This document shows, one piece after another, positions 34,401 to 47,590 of a stretch of DNA of 64,000 nt (within the stretch, counting starts at the first letter, position 1; each line of letters starts with the position of its first letter). The translations under genes and the position numbers were made by a program. The notes under the pieces are model-generated. The model was given only the letters and a program-made list of their open reading frames with translations. It ran no database searches and was not told the origin of the DNA. This DNA comes from Rachycentron canadum (taxonomy: Eukaryota > Chordata > Actinopteri > Carangiformes > Rachycentridae), in contig CM076662.1 of NCBI GenBank assembly GCA_038496675.1, positions 15,562,426-15,626,425 on the forward strand, written 5' to 3'.

Positions 34401-37400
34401 TAGTCAGTGCCAACGAGCAGTAAGATCTGTGTCATACTTAATGTGGAGAAATGCATCATGCAAACGTATCAGCAGCCATTTCTGCTGTATCTTCTGCCGT
34501 GCTCTCGCTGTCAGAACTGCACTTTTTTTCAAGAGAGAGGAAACTATGGAATTTGTGCGAATAAAAATAACCGCAATAATAACACAAGGCTCGGCCAACA
34601 TTAAAGCTAAATATAGAGGGATACTGCAGCGAGATGGGCGCATCAGATACTGTGTGTACATTTGTTGTTGTACCACCACACCTTTTTGACATTTTATGAA
34701 CTTTTCTCTGATTGGGTCACCCTTTTTTTGTTTTGCATTGAATGTTGAGGTTTAATCAAATTCCCTGCATTTTTTATCTTCTTGTATCAAGGGTGTAGAT
34801 TTGTCACGTGAACAGCACATGCCTGTATGGATCTTTGAGATGTCATTATAACTGTATATAATTGGCTTATACACATGAACTTGTTTCTAGTTCTGCTTCA
34901 AGTTCGCAGACTCCTCGGTTTAGAGAAATAACAAGTGCGGCATCGACCGCTTGGCACGATAATGAACACAAAGCGCTGAGATGTTTTTTTTTTTTTTTGA
35001 ATGTTGCCTGTATGCTAGCTACAGCCAAGGCTTTCCCCCTGCCGCTCTGCAGCATTGTTTGTGTTCAGCCCTGTGGGAAGCAGCAGTCTGTGTCTCCTTA
35101 ATCTGACACGGCATCACTGGAAGCCTGGCACATGGCCTCGCATGTCACATGTCCTTGGATGGGCCTGGATCCAGCATTTGTTTGCACACATACCACTGCC
35201 TTTTGTGCGCTCCTGTACAGTATGAGTTAAGAGTCTGTACATGAATTCAGTTTCATTCATATGTCAGGAGAGTTTAAGTTTTCAGTCTTTTGTGTGGTGA
35301 CACTCATTCTACTTCTGATCCATAAGTAATTTAACACAGTTTTGGCTTTGTAGTCCAGTAAATTATCTCAAACTGTTGCACTAACTTCTAAAGATGAACA
35401 AACGCTCCCTATTGCTAATAAGCAACTTGCAGAAGAGTTTGATCCATGACCCATATCTCTGCATGGGCTCGAGCTGGTATTTACTGTGTTCCTTTGGAGC
35501 GACCAAAAGAATGGCACATTTCTTCCAGCTAATCTCATTGTGGATGTAACAGCCTCATTTAGGAAACCAATCCCAGACAGGACACAATAATCTGCCTGTA
35601 ATTTGATTTGCTGTGAAGTCGATTTGAGCCGTCATTAGTTTTGGTAAATTTGTCACAGAAGAAACAAACACCGGGGGGCAAATATTCTCAGTCTTGTTTC
35701 TCAGTTTAATGTATTATATGGGAGGTTTTTCTGAAGTCATGTTAGGATAGTTATGAATCTGAATGAAAGAGTCCATTGCTGAGTAGAGAGACCAGGACTG
35801 AGGTGGTGCTAACACACTGAGGAATCCCGTGCTACAGATGTGACACTCTGAAGTATTTGGGATAAAATGACCCATGAAATATAATTTGTTGTTTACTACA
35901 ATGACTTTATTTAGTCTGCAGCACTGATAAAATGCTCCATTCATACAAGCTGCAGTTGTAAATCTGTCCATGTGTAGAAGCATCTGGTGGTTTTGAATAA
36001 TTAATTGGGGAACTTGCTTTGATTGATTGTTTGGGTTTTTTTTTGTTTTTTTTTGGCTCCACTGTAAGAATAGTGCGTCTGTGCCCTTATTAGCATTTGT
36101 GTTGCTCAGCCTTAGCATGTGTATGGGATTGTCTAATTCCAGGGATTGTGAGACTGTGGGGGAGCATCACAAGATACTTTCTCTTTCTCCATAACAAAAG
36201 GCAGATGGGGCTGAGTACAAAAGGAAACCAAAGGCCTTTCTCTGTTGTACTAAACAGGCAGAGGTAAGGTTTGCTCCATGGGTGGCTCAAAAGCTGGGTA
36301 GCACATTAGCAATATAAAATAGTTTGTTGTTAAACTCCCCCTAAAAAGTTTTTAGTCTACCTTTGAAAGAACTTGAGCGATTGAGTATATTGTCGAAAAT
36401 GTCAGTCCCAGCTCAGAAACCTTTATGGTCTCAAGTTGTCCTGAAAGCTGAGAAAGAGCTGGTTTGGTCTGTGTAGCATTGATCATTAAAGGTCATATTA
36501 TTAAAAACAAGAGTGCGATCAATAAATCACATTTAATATAATTTCCCTAAATTTAATTCCAGATTTCTCATAGGCTACATTTTGATCCAAAGTGAAACAA
36601 GCCAAGTCAAACCAAATCATGTGCCGACCCCATGGGCCCACCGAGGCTTGTGGTCTGTTCATGGCCATTTTAAGGAGCCAACCCTCTGGGCATGTAAAAG
36701 GAAAAAGGTGTCAATTATTAAGGAAATAAATACTTTTAAATGTTATTCTATGTATGATTACATGACTGGATTTGGGAACATTGAAAAAGAACTTCAACAG
36801 AAAGTGAAAGCGTTTTTAATCAGCTGCTCAGTCGTGGCTGTTTATCATTGTTCATCGGGTGCAGTCGGCTTCATCGGAAAAGCAAATATTCCACCTACTA
36901 TTTGATCAACAGCTGGTTGAAGAGTCAGTCGTCTCGATCACCGTTCTCCAGGATTAGCCCCAGTCAGGGGTATTTGCTTCCAGGACACAGCTGAGGATTT
37001 GAACCACTGATACCCTCTTTAAACTACACTGACACTCTTTCAGTTTGTTTTCTCTTGGGTCAGCTGTTAGTTTGCTGGAGCATTAGCTTCAGGGTCAAGC
37101 GCTAAGTGTTTGGGACATTTGGAAACAGGCAGCAGGTGACGTACGACAGGATTAGGTCAAAGGTGACAGTCGTGTTTATGTTGGCTTCCGCTCTGATGTC
37201 AGTTGTATCTACCAGGCTGTGAAAGGTTGAGGTTGTGGAAGAGGTCAGAAAACTTGGGTTGGCCTGCAACAAAAGGTATTTTCATTAGTGATTGACCTCA
37301 TGATTATTTTCTTAATGTATCATTGGGTCTGTAAAACGGAAGTTGCCATAGTTTTATAAAGAGTCTTTCTATTTCCTGGCTTGTTTGTTTTCATTCCAGT

Positions 37401-40400
37401 GTAACGAAACAGTGGATGTCTCTAAAACCATCCATCCCTCATTGTCTGTGGTGTCTTGGATAAGAACTAAAGCAGCTTCAGTGCTGGAGAGAATTCGTTG
37501 TCATTATTTTCTGGTAAAAACAAAGCACACAAGTGGGTTTTCTATCTAATTGTTATTTTATTGTTAGATTTGTCACAGGGATTTTTGGGTTTAGCTGTTG
37601 TTGTATGTGACTTTAACCTGACGTGCAGATATGTTTCCTGACACCTGTGTGGACATCTGTACAAAGCCACTGTGCGTGTTCACAGATTCAAACAGGCAAA
37701 ACTCTGTTTCAGACTTCACTGACATACAAACGCCTACTTTGCTGTCTGTTATTCTTTGCCAAACCAGTTTTATAACAATTACAGGTGAAGAGATTGTGTA
37801 GACCGTAGACCTGTTGCTATCGTGCCATCATGTGGAGGGTGTCTGCTTTCCCTGAGCACCATAATGTGTCTAACTGGATTAGCTGAGCAGAGCAGAAGTT
37901 GTACTGGTTTGATTGGGTTTTTATTTAGTTTAAAACATAATCTCATCCTCATCCATGCTTTGTATCTGGCATCGAGACACTGAAGAGTGCAGCAGGTTCA
38001 TTAACAAGATGCTGCCGTCTGCTGTTCAAAGAATTAGATTCAAAAATACTGTGACTGTGAGAAAGACGACACATTATATTGAACCTAGATGATGTTCAGC
38101 ATCAGTCTAACTCTCACGTTTTTCCTCCTGCTTTTTCAAACCTGACTGTTTTCTTCCTAATAATTCATCTCCATCCACCCTCCACCCCGCTCTCCCCATC
38201 ATTCATCTTACTGCCTGTTTCTGCTGCGTCAGCTTCGGCTTTCGGTCAATACTGTTTGTTCATGCGAGGAAGTCAGTACAACAACATCCATCTCAAGTAA
38301 AGTAGATCTATGGATTGATTGTTGACCCTCATTAGGTTTAGTTGTAGGGCTGCCCTTCAAAAGCCAAGGCCATAGTGTCAGTGGAGACCTAATGAATTGT
38401 TTTCTTCACCAGGGGAGTTGGTTTTAGTTTCTGTTTGATAGAAGAAAGTCGAATCAATAAAACCATTTCAGTCCATAGTGCGAGGAAAGGATCTGTATTT
38501 GGCATCTCACCCCTCTGGATTTTTTTAATTTAGTGTTGGTGTATTTGGTATATTATATATGAATGTGAATACAAATCAATCATCAGGAGATCCAGAAATT
38601 CTGTCTTGACAATGGAAGCTGCAAGTTGATTTTTTTTTTTTTTTAACTAATCATTTAGAGCCAGTATTAGGATCACTTTGCTGGAAAGGGGAGACATTTC
38701 TACCACATGGTGTATGTGGACACGTGCCTGCATTAGTAGTAGATATTTTAAAGGTATGGTTTTCCAGGTAAAGACTGTTATCCTTTCATACATTTATCCA
38801 GTTAGTTTTTTTAGCTGCTATGTGGCGCTGCTGGAGCATAGACGCTTGCCTCTTCCTGTCATGCTTGTTTTTTTTGTCTTGGCCTAGTTGGCTTTCTATG
38901 AATGACAGGAGCACACACCTCTGTTACTCTGTTGCAAGTGCCAGTGTGTGACCTGTCACTGCCAGATGTCTAAATTATGTTGTAACTGTATTTGACACAT
39001 GCCAGGATATAAATCATTGATCAGCCTTGGAGTGCAGTGTTCATGTGTTTTGCAGTGGCAGCTTGTTTTATTGTGTATCGTTTGAAAGACACACACGCAC
39101 AGAGGTGCTTGACACTGGAGGCCAAAGGTGGTGAGGAAACAGAGCAGTTGTCAGCTTGTGACAGCCTGCACACACACGCATACAAGCTTATACACTCATA
39201 AAAAATAATAAAAGCAAACATAACCCAATGAAAGACAAAATAAGAAATAAAAACTATGTCAGAGGAGAATTTTTCTTGTCTTTTTATGTGAAGAAATTTG
39301 ATCAAACACTCAGAGGGTTTTCATATATCAGTCAGCTCATGAGGGAGAGCACTAACTCTTAAGACCAAAGGACTTTTCTCAAAACTGTGTCAATGATAGT
39401 GTGATCACAGGGCAGAGGTGAAATGGCCACAGGCCGTAATATGATCTGCCGTCTTTTGTTAGAACTTTGAGGTCATGTGAGGTCACTGATTGGTTTCTGG
39501 TCTTTGTTTTCTGAGTGGTAGTTATGCAAGACTCTCCAAAAAGCTTCGGGCTGCTATGAACAATATCACAATTGTTTATGGCACAATCTTGGCCTCACGA
39601 CTAGACTGGGATTATTGTCGCTGTTGCTAATTTATGAAACGATACACTGTTGGTTTAGTTCCTATCTGTCTTCAAGTGGTGGAACTGATAGTCTTTAATG
39701 GCAGGGACGAGATTTTGATTTGAGTGACAGTGTGGAGATACAATCATTCACAGTGAGATACGGCTGTTTGATTGATGCCCCGTGTGCACATGGACTTGGA
39801 CTATGTGCGTGTGTGTGTGTGAGCCAAAGAGGAACTAAACTAAGACTATCGCAGTTGTCAAATTCTGTGAAACTGACACCTCAGAGCAGTGGGTGACTAC
39901 ATAATTCCTGCCTTTTGCCTTTTTAGAGTTTTGTTTTTCTTCCTCTTTCCCAGATATTGTGATGTGTCGTAGATTATTGTTTTTTTTCAGTTTCATCTGG
40001 TATGAATGTATGTATCACAAACCCACACGCACACACACACACACATACACCTACACACCTGATTATGTGTGGCATGTCTGCTCTTTGAGGGTTTGATAAT
40101 CTCTCTTACGACCATTAGTCACATTTTACAACTGGCATCCGTTGTGTTTTATTTTGGATTGGCTTGGATTTCTATCTACATCTTCTATTAAAATTCATCT
40201 ATTCTTCCATCCATCAAAAGAACACGTGTCAGTTTTTTTTTTCTTTTTTGGCACTGTGTACACCTCATGTTTCTGGCAGGTTTTTCAGGTTTGATTTGTC
40301 ATCGCCTTTGTTTGGGGCGCATATCTTTGTTGGTTTAATTCAAGAAAGTTAGTTTCTGTTTTGTTGCAGCAACACCACCTTTACAGTTTGTAGTTGACGT

Positions 40401-40492
40401 CTATTTAAAGTCGATCTTATTCCTCCAGAGAATATTTGTCGGTTCTGTCTTATGACTTGATCTATATAATCAAATCATCTTCTTTCTTGCAG
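31403..40492 (+). other. yes1: yes1 intron 1 (about 9.1 kb)
   Basis: This is bounded by the inferred exon 1 donor and the TTTCTTGCAG acceptor before the start codon. It contains no recognisable exon; the longest open frame (34228-34689) has no domain I know. A perfect CRE (TGACGTCA, 33758-33765) near an inverted CCAAT box is its most distinctive motif. T-runs occur at 34985-34999 and 38630-38645, and a CA patch at 40027-40046. Confidence 0.5.
33737..33765 (+). promoter_or_regulatory. CCAAT-box plus perfect CRE in yes1 intron 1
   Basis: An inverted CCAAT box (ATTGG, 33737-33741) is followed 16 bp later by the full palindrome TGACGTCA (33758-33765). I found no other perfect CRE when reading the window. 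The arrangement resembles a cAMP-responsive promoter or enhancer, but there is no transcript evidence. Confidence 0.35.
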
Positions 40493-40783
40493 GCTTGACG
40501 ATGGGTTGTGTCAGGAGTAAAGAGGACAAGAGCCCGGCACTGAAGTACCGACCCGACAACTCAAATGCAACGCCAGTTAACGCCCACCTGGGCCACTACG
40601 GGCCCGACCCCACCCTGATGGGTCACTCACCAGCTATGAAGGCGCACAACAACAGCTACAATAGTCATGCCGCTGCCCTCACGCCCTTTGGGGGGGCGTC
40701 TTCGACCATGACGCCCTTCGGTGGCGCCTCCACCTCCTTCACCTCTGTGGCTGTGAGCAGTCCCTTCCCCAGTGTCATCACAG
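40493..40783 (+). CDS. yes1: yes1 coding exon 1: SH4 and unique domain
   Basis: The acceptor TTTCTTGCAG is at 40492, with eight leader bases before the ATG at 40501. It encodes the myristoylation start, the low-complexity unique region with M/L-T-P-F-G-G-A-S twice, and ends A-C-A-G|GTTAGT in phase 1. Confidence 0.95.
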
Positions 40784-43700
40784 GTTAGTCTGATGAAAGG
40801 AGAACACAGGGGACCAGGGAAGGCTTTGAAAGTTTCTCAACATGAATGAAATGGCCTTTATTATTCAAATAAATTCATATAAGCTTTGCTTCTAAAGCCT
40901 CTGAAAGAAGAAGCAGAAGTCAAAAGATGTGCTTCTTCATAATATAATCCAAAATGAAGGATATACATTTATTCAACTAAATAGAACCTAATATGCCTAA
41001 AATTAGTTTCTGAAACTATTGTCTTCAACTTTTTGTCTGATCCTCACTGTGTGCAAATCAGTCTGCAACTTTAGAATAAACTTATCTGAACGTTTGCTAT
41101 GCACAGGACGTTATGAGCAGCAGATGTTATGCAAATTAGACATTTGAAACGAGTCAGCCAAAACATCAAGGCCGAACAGAAACCCAAAATAGGCCTGTAA
41201 CATGGGAAGCAATGCAGCAGGCATAGCCTCTCCAGAGCCACAGGAAACACTGATTTATGTTACGTACCTTTACATCATATAAGTTTTTATTTCCAGACGA
41301 GAAGAGAAGAATTTGACTTTTTGTTTATGTTTGATTTGTTGGTGATGAAGATGACTCTTGGTGAGAGGAAAAGTAATCTTGTGCAGTTCTGGGTGGTCAT
41401 AGATTGGATGGGTAAATTGTGTCAGGACAGTACACAACAGACAAGAGTGATGTTTCCTCTCAACGCATAAACACATCCTTCAGTCTCTGTCTTGGATAAT
41501 CTGGCCTGAGGGGCTCCTGCAGATCTAATCCTGCCTGTTCAATTTCCTCCTCCAGATAAACACATCTCAGTCCCTCTGTGCTCTGTCACTTCAGACCACG
41601 GACAAATCAACTCATTTCATGATACACAAAATCATATACATCACTTTCGTTCACTAGCTTGAAGTGATACCTTTGTGGTTAAGATTCATTGAAAAAAATC
41701 TTCCGGTCCCCAGATGTGTTCCTGAAATAAATCAACGGTGAGAGAGCTGGTTGTATTTTTAGTCCAGGCTTTGAGGTGCAGGAAGGGAGACATTTCAAAA
41801 GAAACACACTTGGTCCTCTGTGATACACTCGTGAATTATATTTGCACAATTGTTTATCTGTTGGATTAATAATCGTTAAAATAAGACTCCGAGGTTGTGG
41901 CCATCATTTTTGTTTGTTGATCAATGTCTTAAAAGAATGGCTGGAGCAAAGGAATCAGACATCTGTTTGAGGTCCTGTGGGATTAACTAGCTGTCACATA
42001 TCGCACACCTCCTAACGTGCAGTGTCTCTCACTTTCAGGTGGTGTGACATTTTTCGTGGCGTTGTACGACTACGAGGCGAGAACGTCGGATGACCTGTCA
42101 TTCAAAAAAGGGGATCGCTTCCAGATTATCAACAACACGTGAGTGCATTTGCTTTTTACTTCGGAAAACTCCAGCTGTGTGGATCTGTGTGATGTACATG
42201 GTTGTGTTTGTGCAGTGACCTTATGTGTGTGTGTGTGTGTGTGTCTAATCCCACATTGTATTCAGCTCTGATATTAAAGCTGAAATCTGTCTGGGTTAAT
42301 GGCTTCCTCTAATGGGCCATCTGTTTAGGCCCCATCGCTTTTCTCCCACCACAGATCAGACCTCCAGTTTAGAGAATTATATTTGGGACACATTTGGGTG
42401 AAATGTACCACTTTTCCAGCACTTAGTAAAGAACTAAATAAGTGTATGTGTCAACAATACTTCTATTTAAAGAATTTATATTTAAAGACATCAACTAATA
42501 ACTGAAAATTGACCTGAAAGTCAGATTCATCATTATTAGAATAAGAACTAATTCTAACTTACTAGAACTTATTTATTTCTTGTCCATTTAGCAATACATT
42601 TCATCTGTGTTACCTACTTCTGCTTATTTGGGATCATTTGTTTGCATTATCTTCAGTGATGTTCTGGTGTTATAATATAAATGGAAACAGCGAATGTCTT
42701 TTCTACTGCCGGAGTATCATCATTTTCCCAGGTGTTAACAGGTGTGAAATTAGGCCGAGCTCCACAAATTCACTTCCCGCTCATCCATCATGTGCTTAAA
42801 CCAACTTAAACCACCGCCTGTGCTCACGTTGCATTTTGTAGCAATGAAGCTACCATCTGCGAGACCAAACAAGAGACGAAACAAAAAAAGTAGTGAGACC
42901 AGATGTTAATGAGTTGCCAACAGAAACATTTCTGCTCTAAACATCCCAGATGGTTTCATTGAAACAACCCAAAGAGGAGCAAATCCCAGCTGACGTGGGT
43001 GAGAGGCAGGGCACACCAGGACAGGCATCAGCCTATCACAGGGCTGATATGATAACGAGTCAAACATTCAATCTTCCGGGGGCAGTTTAGAGTCACCAAT
43101 TAACCAGCATGTCTTTGGACTGTGGGCGGACTAACCGTTCTGCCTCTGAAACGATCCAAGATTTGACTAAAAAGTAAACATAAGAGATGCATAGATTCAC
43201 TAGTTTAAACAACAGTAATGTCATATATAATTATATGTCAGTCAGTGCTTTTTTTTTTTTTCTGCAACCGCCAACATGGTGACTCAGACTCCTGACGTGG
43301 TTAAATGGCACGTGTTCCTTCTTGATGTTTGTATGACTTTATACAAATATTTTCAGAGCAGTGTATTTTTCAGTCAGTCAGTTTGTGCTTGTGTTTTCTA
43401 ATCAACTTCTCTCCTCAGGGAAGGCGACTGGTGGGAGGCTCGCTCCATCAACACCGGACAGAAAGGTTACATCCCCAGTAACTATGTGGCTCCAGCCGAC
43501 TCCATACAGGCTGAAGAGTAAGAACTCTTTGCCCTTTTCTAACATTTTGTCTCTGCCTGTCTCTCTTTTTCTCATTCCCTAACATTTTTTATTCCTCTCA
43601 CTTTTTATTTTCTCCTCCTCATTCCTTCCCTGTTTGTCGCCCTGCTCAGGTCGTTCTCGTCTGATTGAGACGACATGATGCGGCTGGGCGGTCACACATT

Positions 43701-46700
43701 GTGACTAACCCATCATACACACACACACACACATGCACACGCACACACAGCAGTGTTCAAACAATGGAGCATTGTATTGTCGCTAAGAGCCGGTGGCGTT
43801 CCCATTGCTGTTCAACCGGTGTGACAGAAATGTTAAGAGACTGCTGCTTTTAGACAGTTTTGAGCTAGTTTGTGATTGGCTGATGGACATTTTACTAATG
43901 CAAGTGACTCATAAAAAATAAAACGCTTTCAGCAGGTTAACTTTGCTGTTAAAGAGTAAATACTGATTACTGAGAGTGCGTATGATTCCTGGGTCCTTCA
44001 TCTGGAAAACAAATTATGCCTCTGAGGTGAGACAGTTCAGCTCGTTCTTGACGTGACGGGGCCTGTAGGGATTTCTTGAAATAGACAGTGTCTCCTTTTA
44101 AAGAAGAAAAGCTAAATGCTAAGACTGTTATGAACCATTGCCGCTGCCATGAGCCGATGTTTCACTTATTTATTCATTGCAATTGTGTCGAACTATTTTA
44201 TGGCTCTCTTGTATATAATGGAACAAGCCATCGCCTGGAGAAGCAATAACTTGAAATGAGAGTGGCATAGTCTAAGTTAAATTGAAATGATGTTGAATGA
44301 GATTTTAAGCTATTTAGTTGCTTGAAGGTAACTGCATTAGAACCAAAAAAAAATTCCTGATGTTTAATGTTAGCTGACAAACATCCAGCACATTTTATGT
44401 TCCCGGTGTTTAGTGCAGTGTTATCATGACATAATTTACAAGTTTCCTATAAATCCAGAAAATTTCTAATTTATCCAACATCTAAATAATCACATCACCA
44501 GCTCCATATTCTCACCACATGCACGAGAACATCCCAACTTGTTGTTCAGTGTATGATGGTGAGATTTCCATCTGTGACTGACTGCGTGACTCTCTCTCTC
44601 TCTCTGTGCAGATGGTACTTTGGTAAAATGGGACGCAAAGATGCCGAGCGTTTGTTATTGCTTCCAGGGAACCAGCGGGGCACCTTCTTGGCACGAGAGA
44701 GTGAAACAACCAAAGGTGAGAGGATTTCTTCTTTGAGAGAAAGACATGATAATAATGGTGGCGTTTCAATATGATAACATGAGTTTTCTTATTTGTGTTG
44801 CAATGGGCCACAAGTCAATTTATATTTATCATATGTGAATAGACATGACACAAAGTATAATTATTTTATGTTTGTTAGAGTATTTTCTTGTTTAGTCGTG
44901 TTTGAGTTACCTTCAGGAAGTGTTTTTTCTTTTTATAGGTGCCTACTCTCTTTCTATCCGGGACTGGGATGAGGTGAAGGGAGACAACGTCAAACACTAC
45001 AAGATCCGAAAGCTAGACAACGGTGGTTATTACATCACCACTCGGGCCCAGTTTGAGACACTACAGAAGCTGGTGAAACACTATACAGGTATGCAGCGTG
45101 TCCACAAACCAGCAACAACAAATTGTTGCTGGCAGCTCAACACATCCTTCAACTGCAGGAGCAAGTTGGTTGTTTTGACTTTCAGACTCATCTTGAACTA
45201 TGGACTGTGTTATTGGGCCAAACATGTTTGTAACAGTCACTTGGGCTTTGTTGTGTTCTTGAAGATTTTAAGTACAAGAAGTTTCCTGCCCCCTGCTCTT
45301 GTTTTATTGATATTTAAGCCGACGAATGCAGCACTGGAAGAGGAAAATGCATTATTCAGCTGCAGATCGACTGCTGGGATATGTTTCTGAATATGTTTGA
45401 GACTTTTCTTTCCTTCTTTCTTTTCTTTTTCTTTCTTTCTGTTCTGCTATTGCAAGCAGCGTCTTCACTGAACGGTCACAGCTCATGACAAAGTCTCAAA
45501 AAACCAAGACCACGTGAGACCTAAGCCAAGAGAAGCATGAATAAGTTTGATCAGCATTACAACAGCTGTGATCAGCGTAATATTTATAAGCAGGCAACTC
45601 ATCTTAAAATTCCCCCCTGTGGTGTGTCACAAGAAGGGGTCCAGATGATGTAAACACACATTTATTGAAGAACACAGTCAAACTCCATGAACATGAGGAT
45701 ACTTGTTGTGCGACTAACGTTTTATTTCTGGTATTGTGTTGTTGACCCCCCCCCGCTCGCTTCCACATAATTCGTGCAATTCACTCACTGCACTGTTCAG
45801 TGCAGCTTCACGTCCCTGCAAGTGTTGCCTGAAGTCAGTTTGTATATAACCTGGAAAGCAGTTGAGTCTAACAGGCTGTTTCTTTGTGTACAGAAGTCAG
45901 ATGACGTTTCACAGCAGGGGTTAGCGTTTCCACTATTAGCTATCGTCTGGCTTTTGAAAAGGCTTTAAGGAAAACAGCACCTAAATCTTTTTGTTCTTTA
46001 CTTAAATTCAAATTTAATTCTTAAGTTCAACACAATTCACGTCATTAAGGTGAAATAACAAGAGGATTCGATCATCATAATAATAAATGTCAAATCTGTG
46101 AGGGAAGACTCTGGAAATGATTGGTCAATACTTCTTTGTCTGCTTTATGATGCTATGGTCGTCATGTAAGAAGGTAATATTTCATTCATCACGTCTGCAG
46201 TCCTCTTACTATAGTGTGACTCAGCTTCCTGTTAGGATTGTGTATTCACTGAACATGGCTCAGTTATTGTGGCTGGTGGTGGTGAACTAACGGTGATAAT
46301 CACTGGCAAGATCTTTACTCTTCTGTGTGTCCTTGCGTGTCTTTTTCTGTCCAGAGCATGCAGATGGTCTGTGCTACAGGCTGACGACTGTGTGTCCCAC
46401 GGTGAAGCCTCAGACTCAGGGACTAGCCAAGGATGCCTGGGAAATACCACGCGAGTCCCTCCGACTGGAGGTCAAACTGGGCCAGGGCTGCTTCGGAGAA
46501 GTCTGGATGGGTAAGAGACTGATACTGTGCTCCAACAGACGGTATACAATATGTTTCCAAAACACACACAGACATGTCTGCCACGCACATGGTCTTTTGT
46601 TTGAATGAACATCGAGGCCACTGAACCCTTTCCTTACAAAACCTTCTGGCTCCATGATCCACTTGACAGTACAGTGAATTCTTCTTATTATAAATAAATC

Positions 46701-47551
46701 AGCTGCATTTTTTTTTTAAGATTAACCAGTTAAGTAGTTTCATCCATAAAATGTTTATGAATAAAACATTTCTAAAAGTCCCAAGTTGATATGTAAATAT
46801 TGCTTTAAGTTATTAAGCTTTACAATCTATTCATTAATACATTAGCTATTAATATGATATTTATAGCTAAGAAAACCATCAAAAAGACACATTTATCATG
46901 TTTATCAATCCACCGATTGTGCCAGTTCTGTTGAAAGGAAGAGATTACATACAGAAACGTTGCTTATAAATATGAATGTGCCTGGGCCTTGAGGTCAGGG
47001 CTTCCTTTTGTTCATTCTGCTCAAACTGAGAAGGATGCTGGGTGAAAATCCCTCGTGACAAGGTTACAGGTCAAATTAAATATGTGAGAAATCTGCCTGC
47101 AGAATGTTGTGTATACATCAGATGTTGCTGATGTAGGTGGAAACTAGATGGCAGCTGTGGATTCAGGATGTGTCCTGCAGAGATACATACTCCCAGCACC
47201 CATTTTACATCCATGGAGTTCATCCTATGTCAACAACACACATACATACATATCTATACTTTGTAGCACTGATGTTTGACATGAATTATTAAAGAGTAAA
47301 AACAAGTCCAGGTACATAAATACACATTCATGGCCATTAAGGCTTACATACAGAAACAAAGCATCTGCTGTGTATTATTTATAACTGATGTAAGTTTAAT
47401 GTAAAACAATCCAGATGTATTGAATGCATGGGTTAGTTCATAGGACGATTCATATGAGGACAAAATGGAGTGGCCTTAGTAAAGGGCTCGTCTTGCTGCC
47501 ACACTGGCCCACATGCTGATGTGAATGCTGATTACTGATTGATGTTGGTTT

Positions 47552-47590
<39 letters not shown>

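Noticed and set aside
34228..34689. 153-aa open frame in yes1 intron 1
   Set aside because: One of the longest open frames outside accepted exons, but it has no recognisable domain, no splice-site logic and lies inside an intron. Opposite-strand frames of similar length overlap it.
40495..40500. Upstream TTG as start of the yes1 frame
   Set aside because: The ATG at 40501 gives M-G-C-V, required for myristoylation at Gly2, and has a strong Kozak context.
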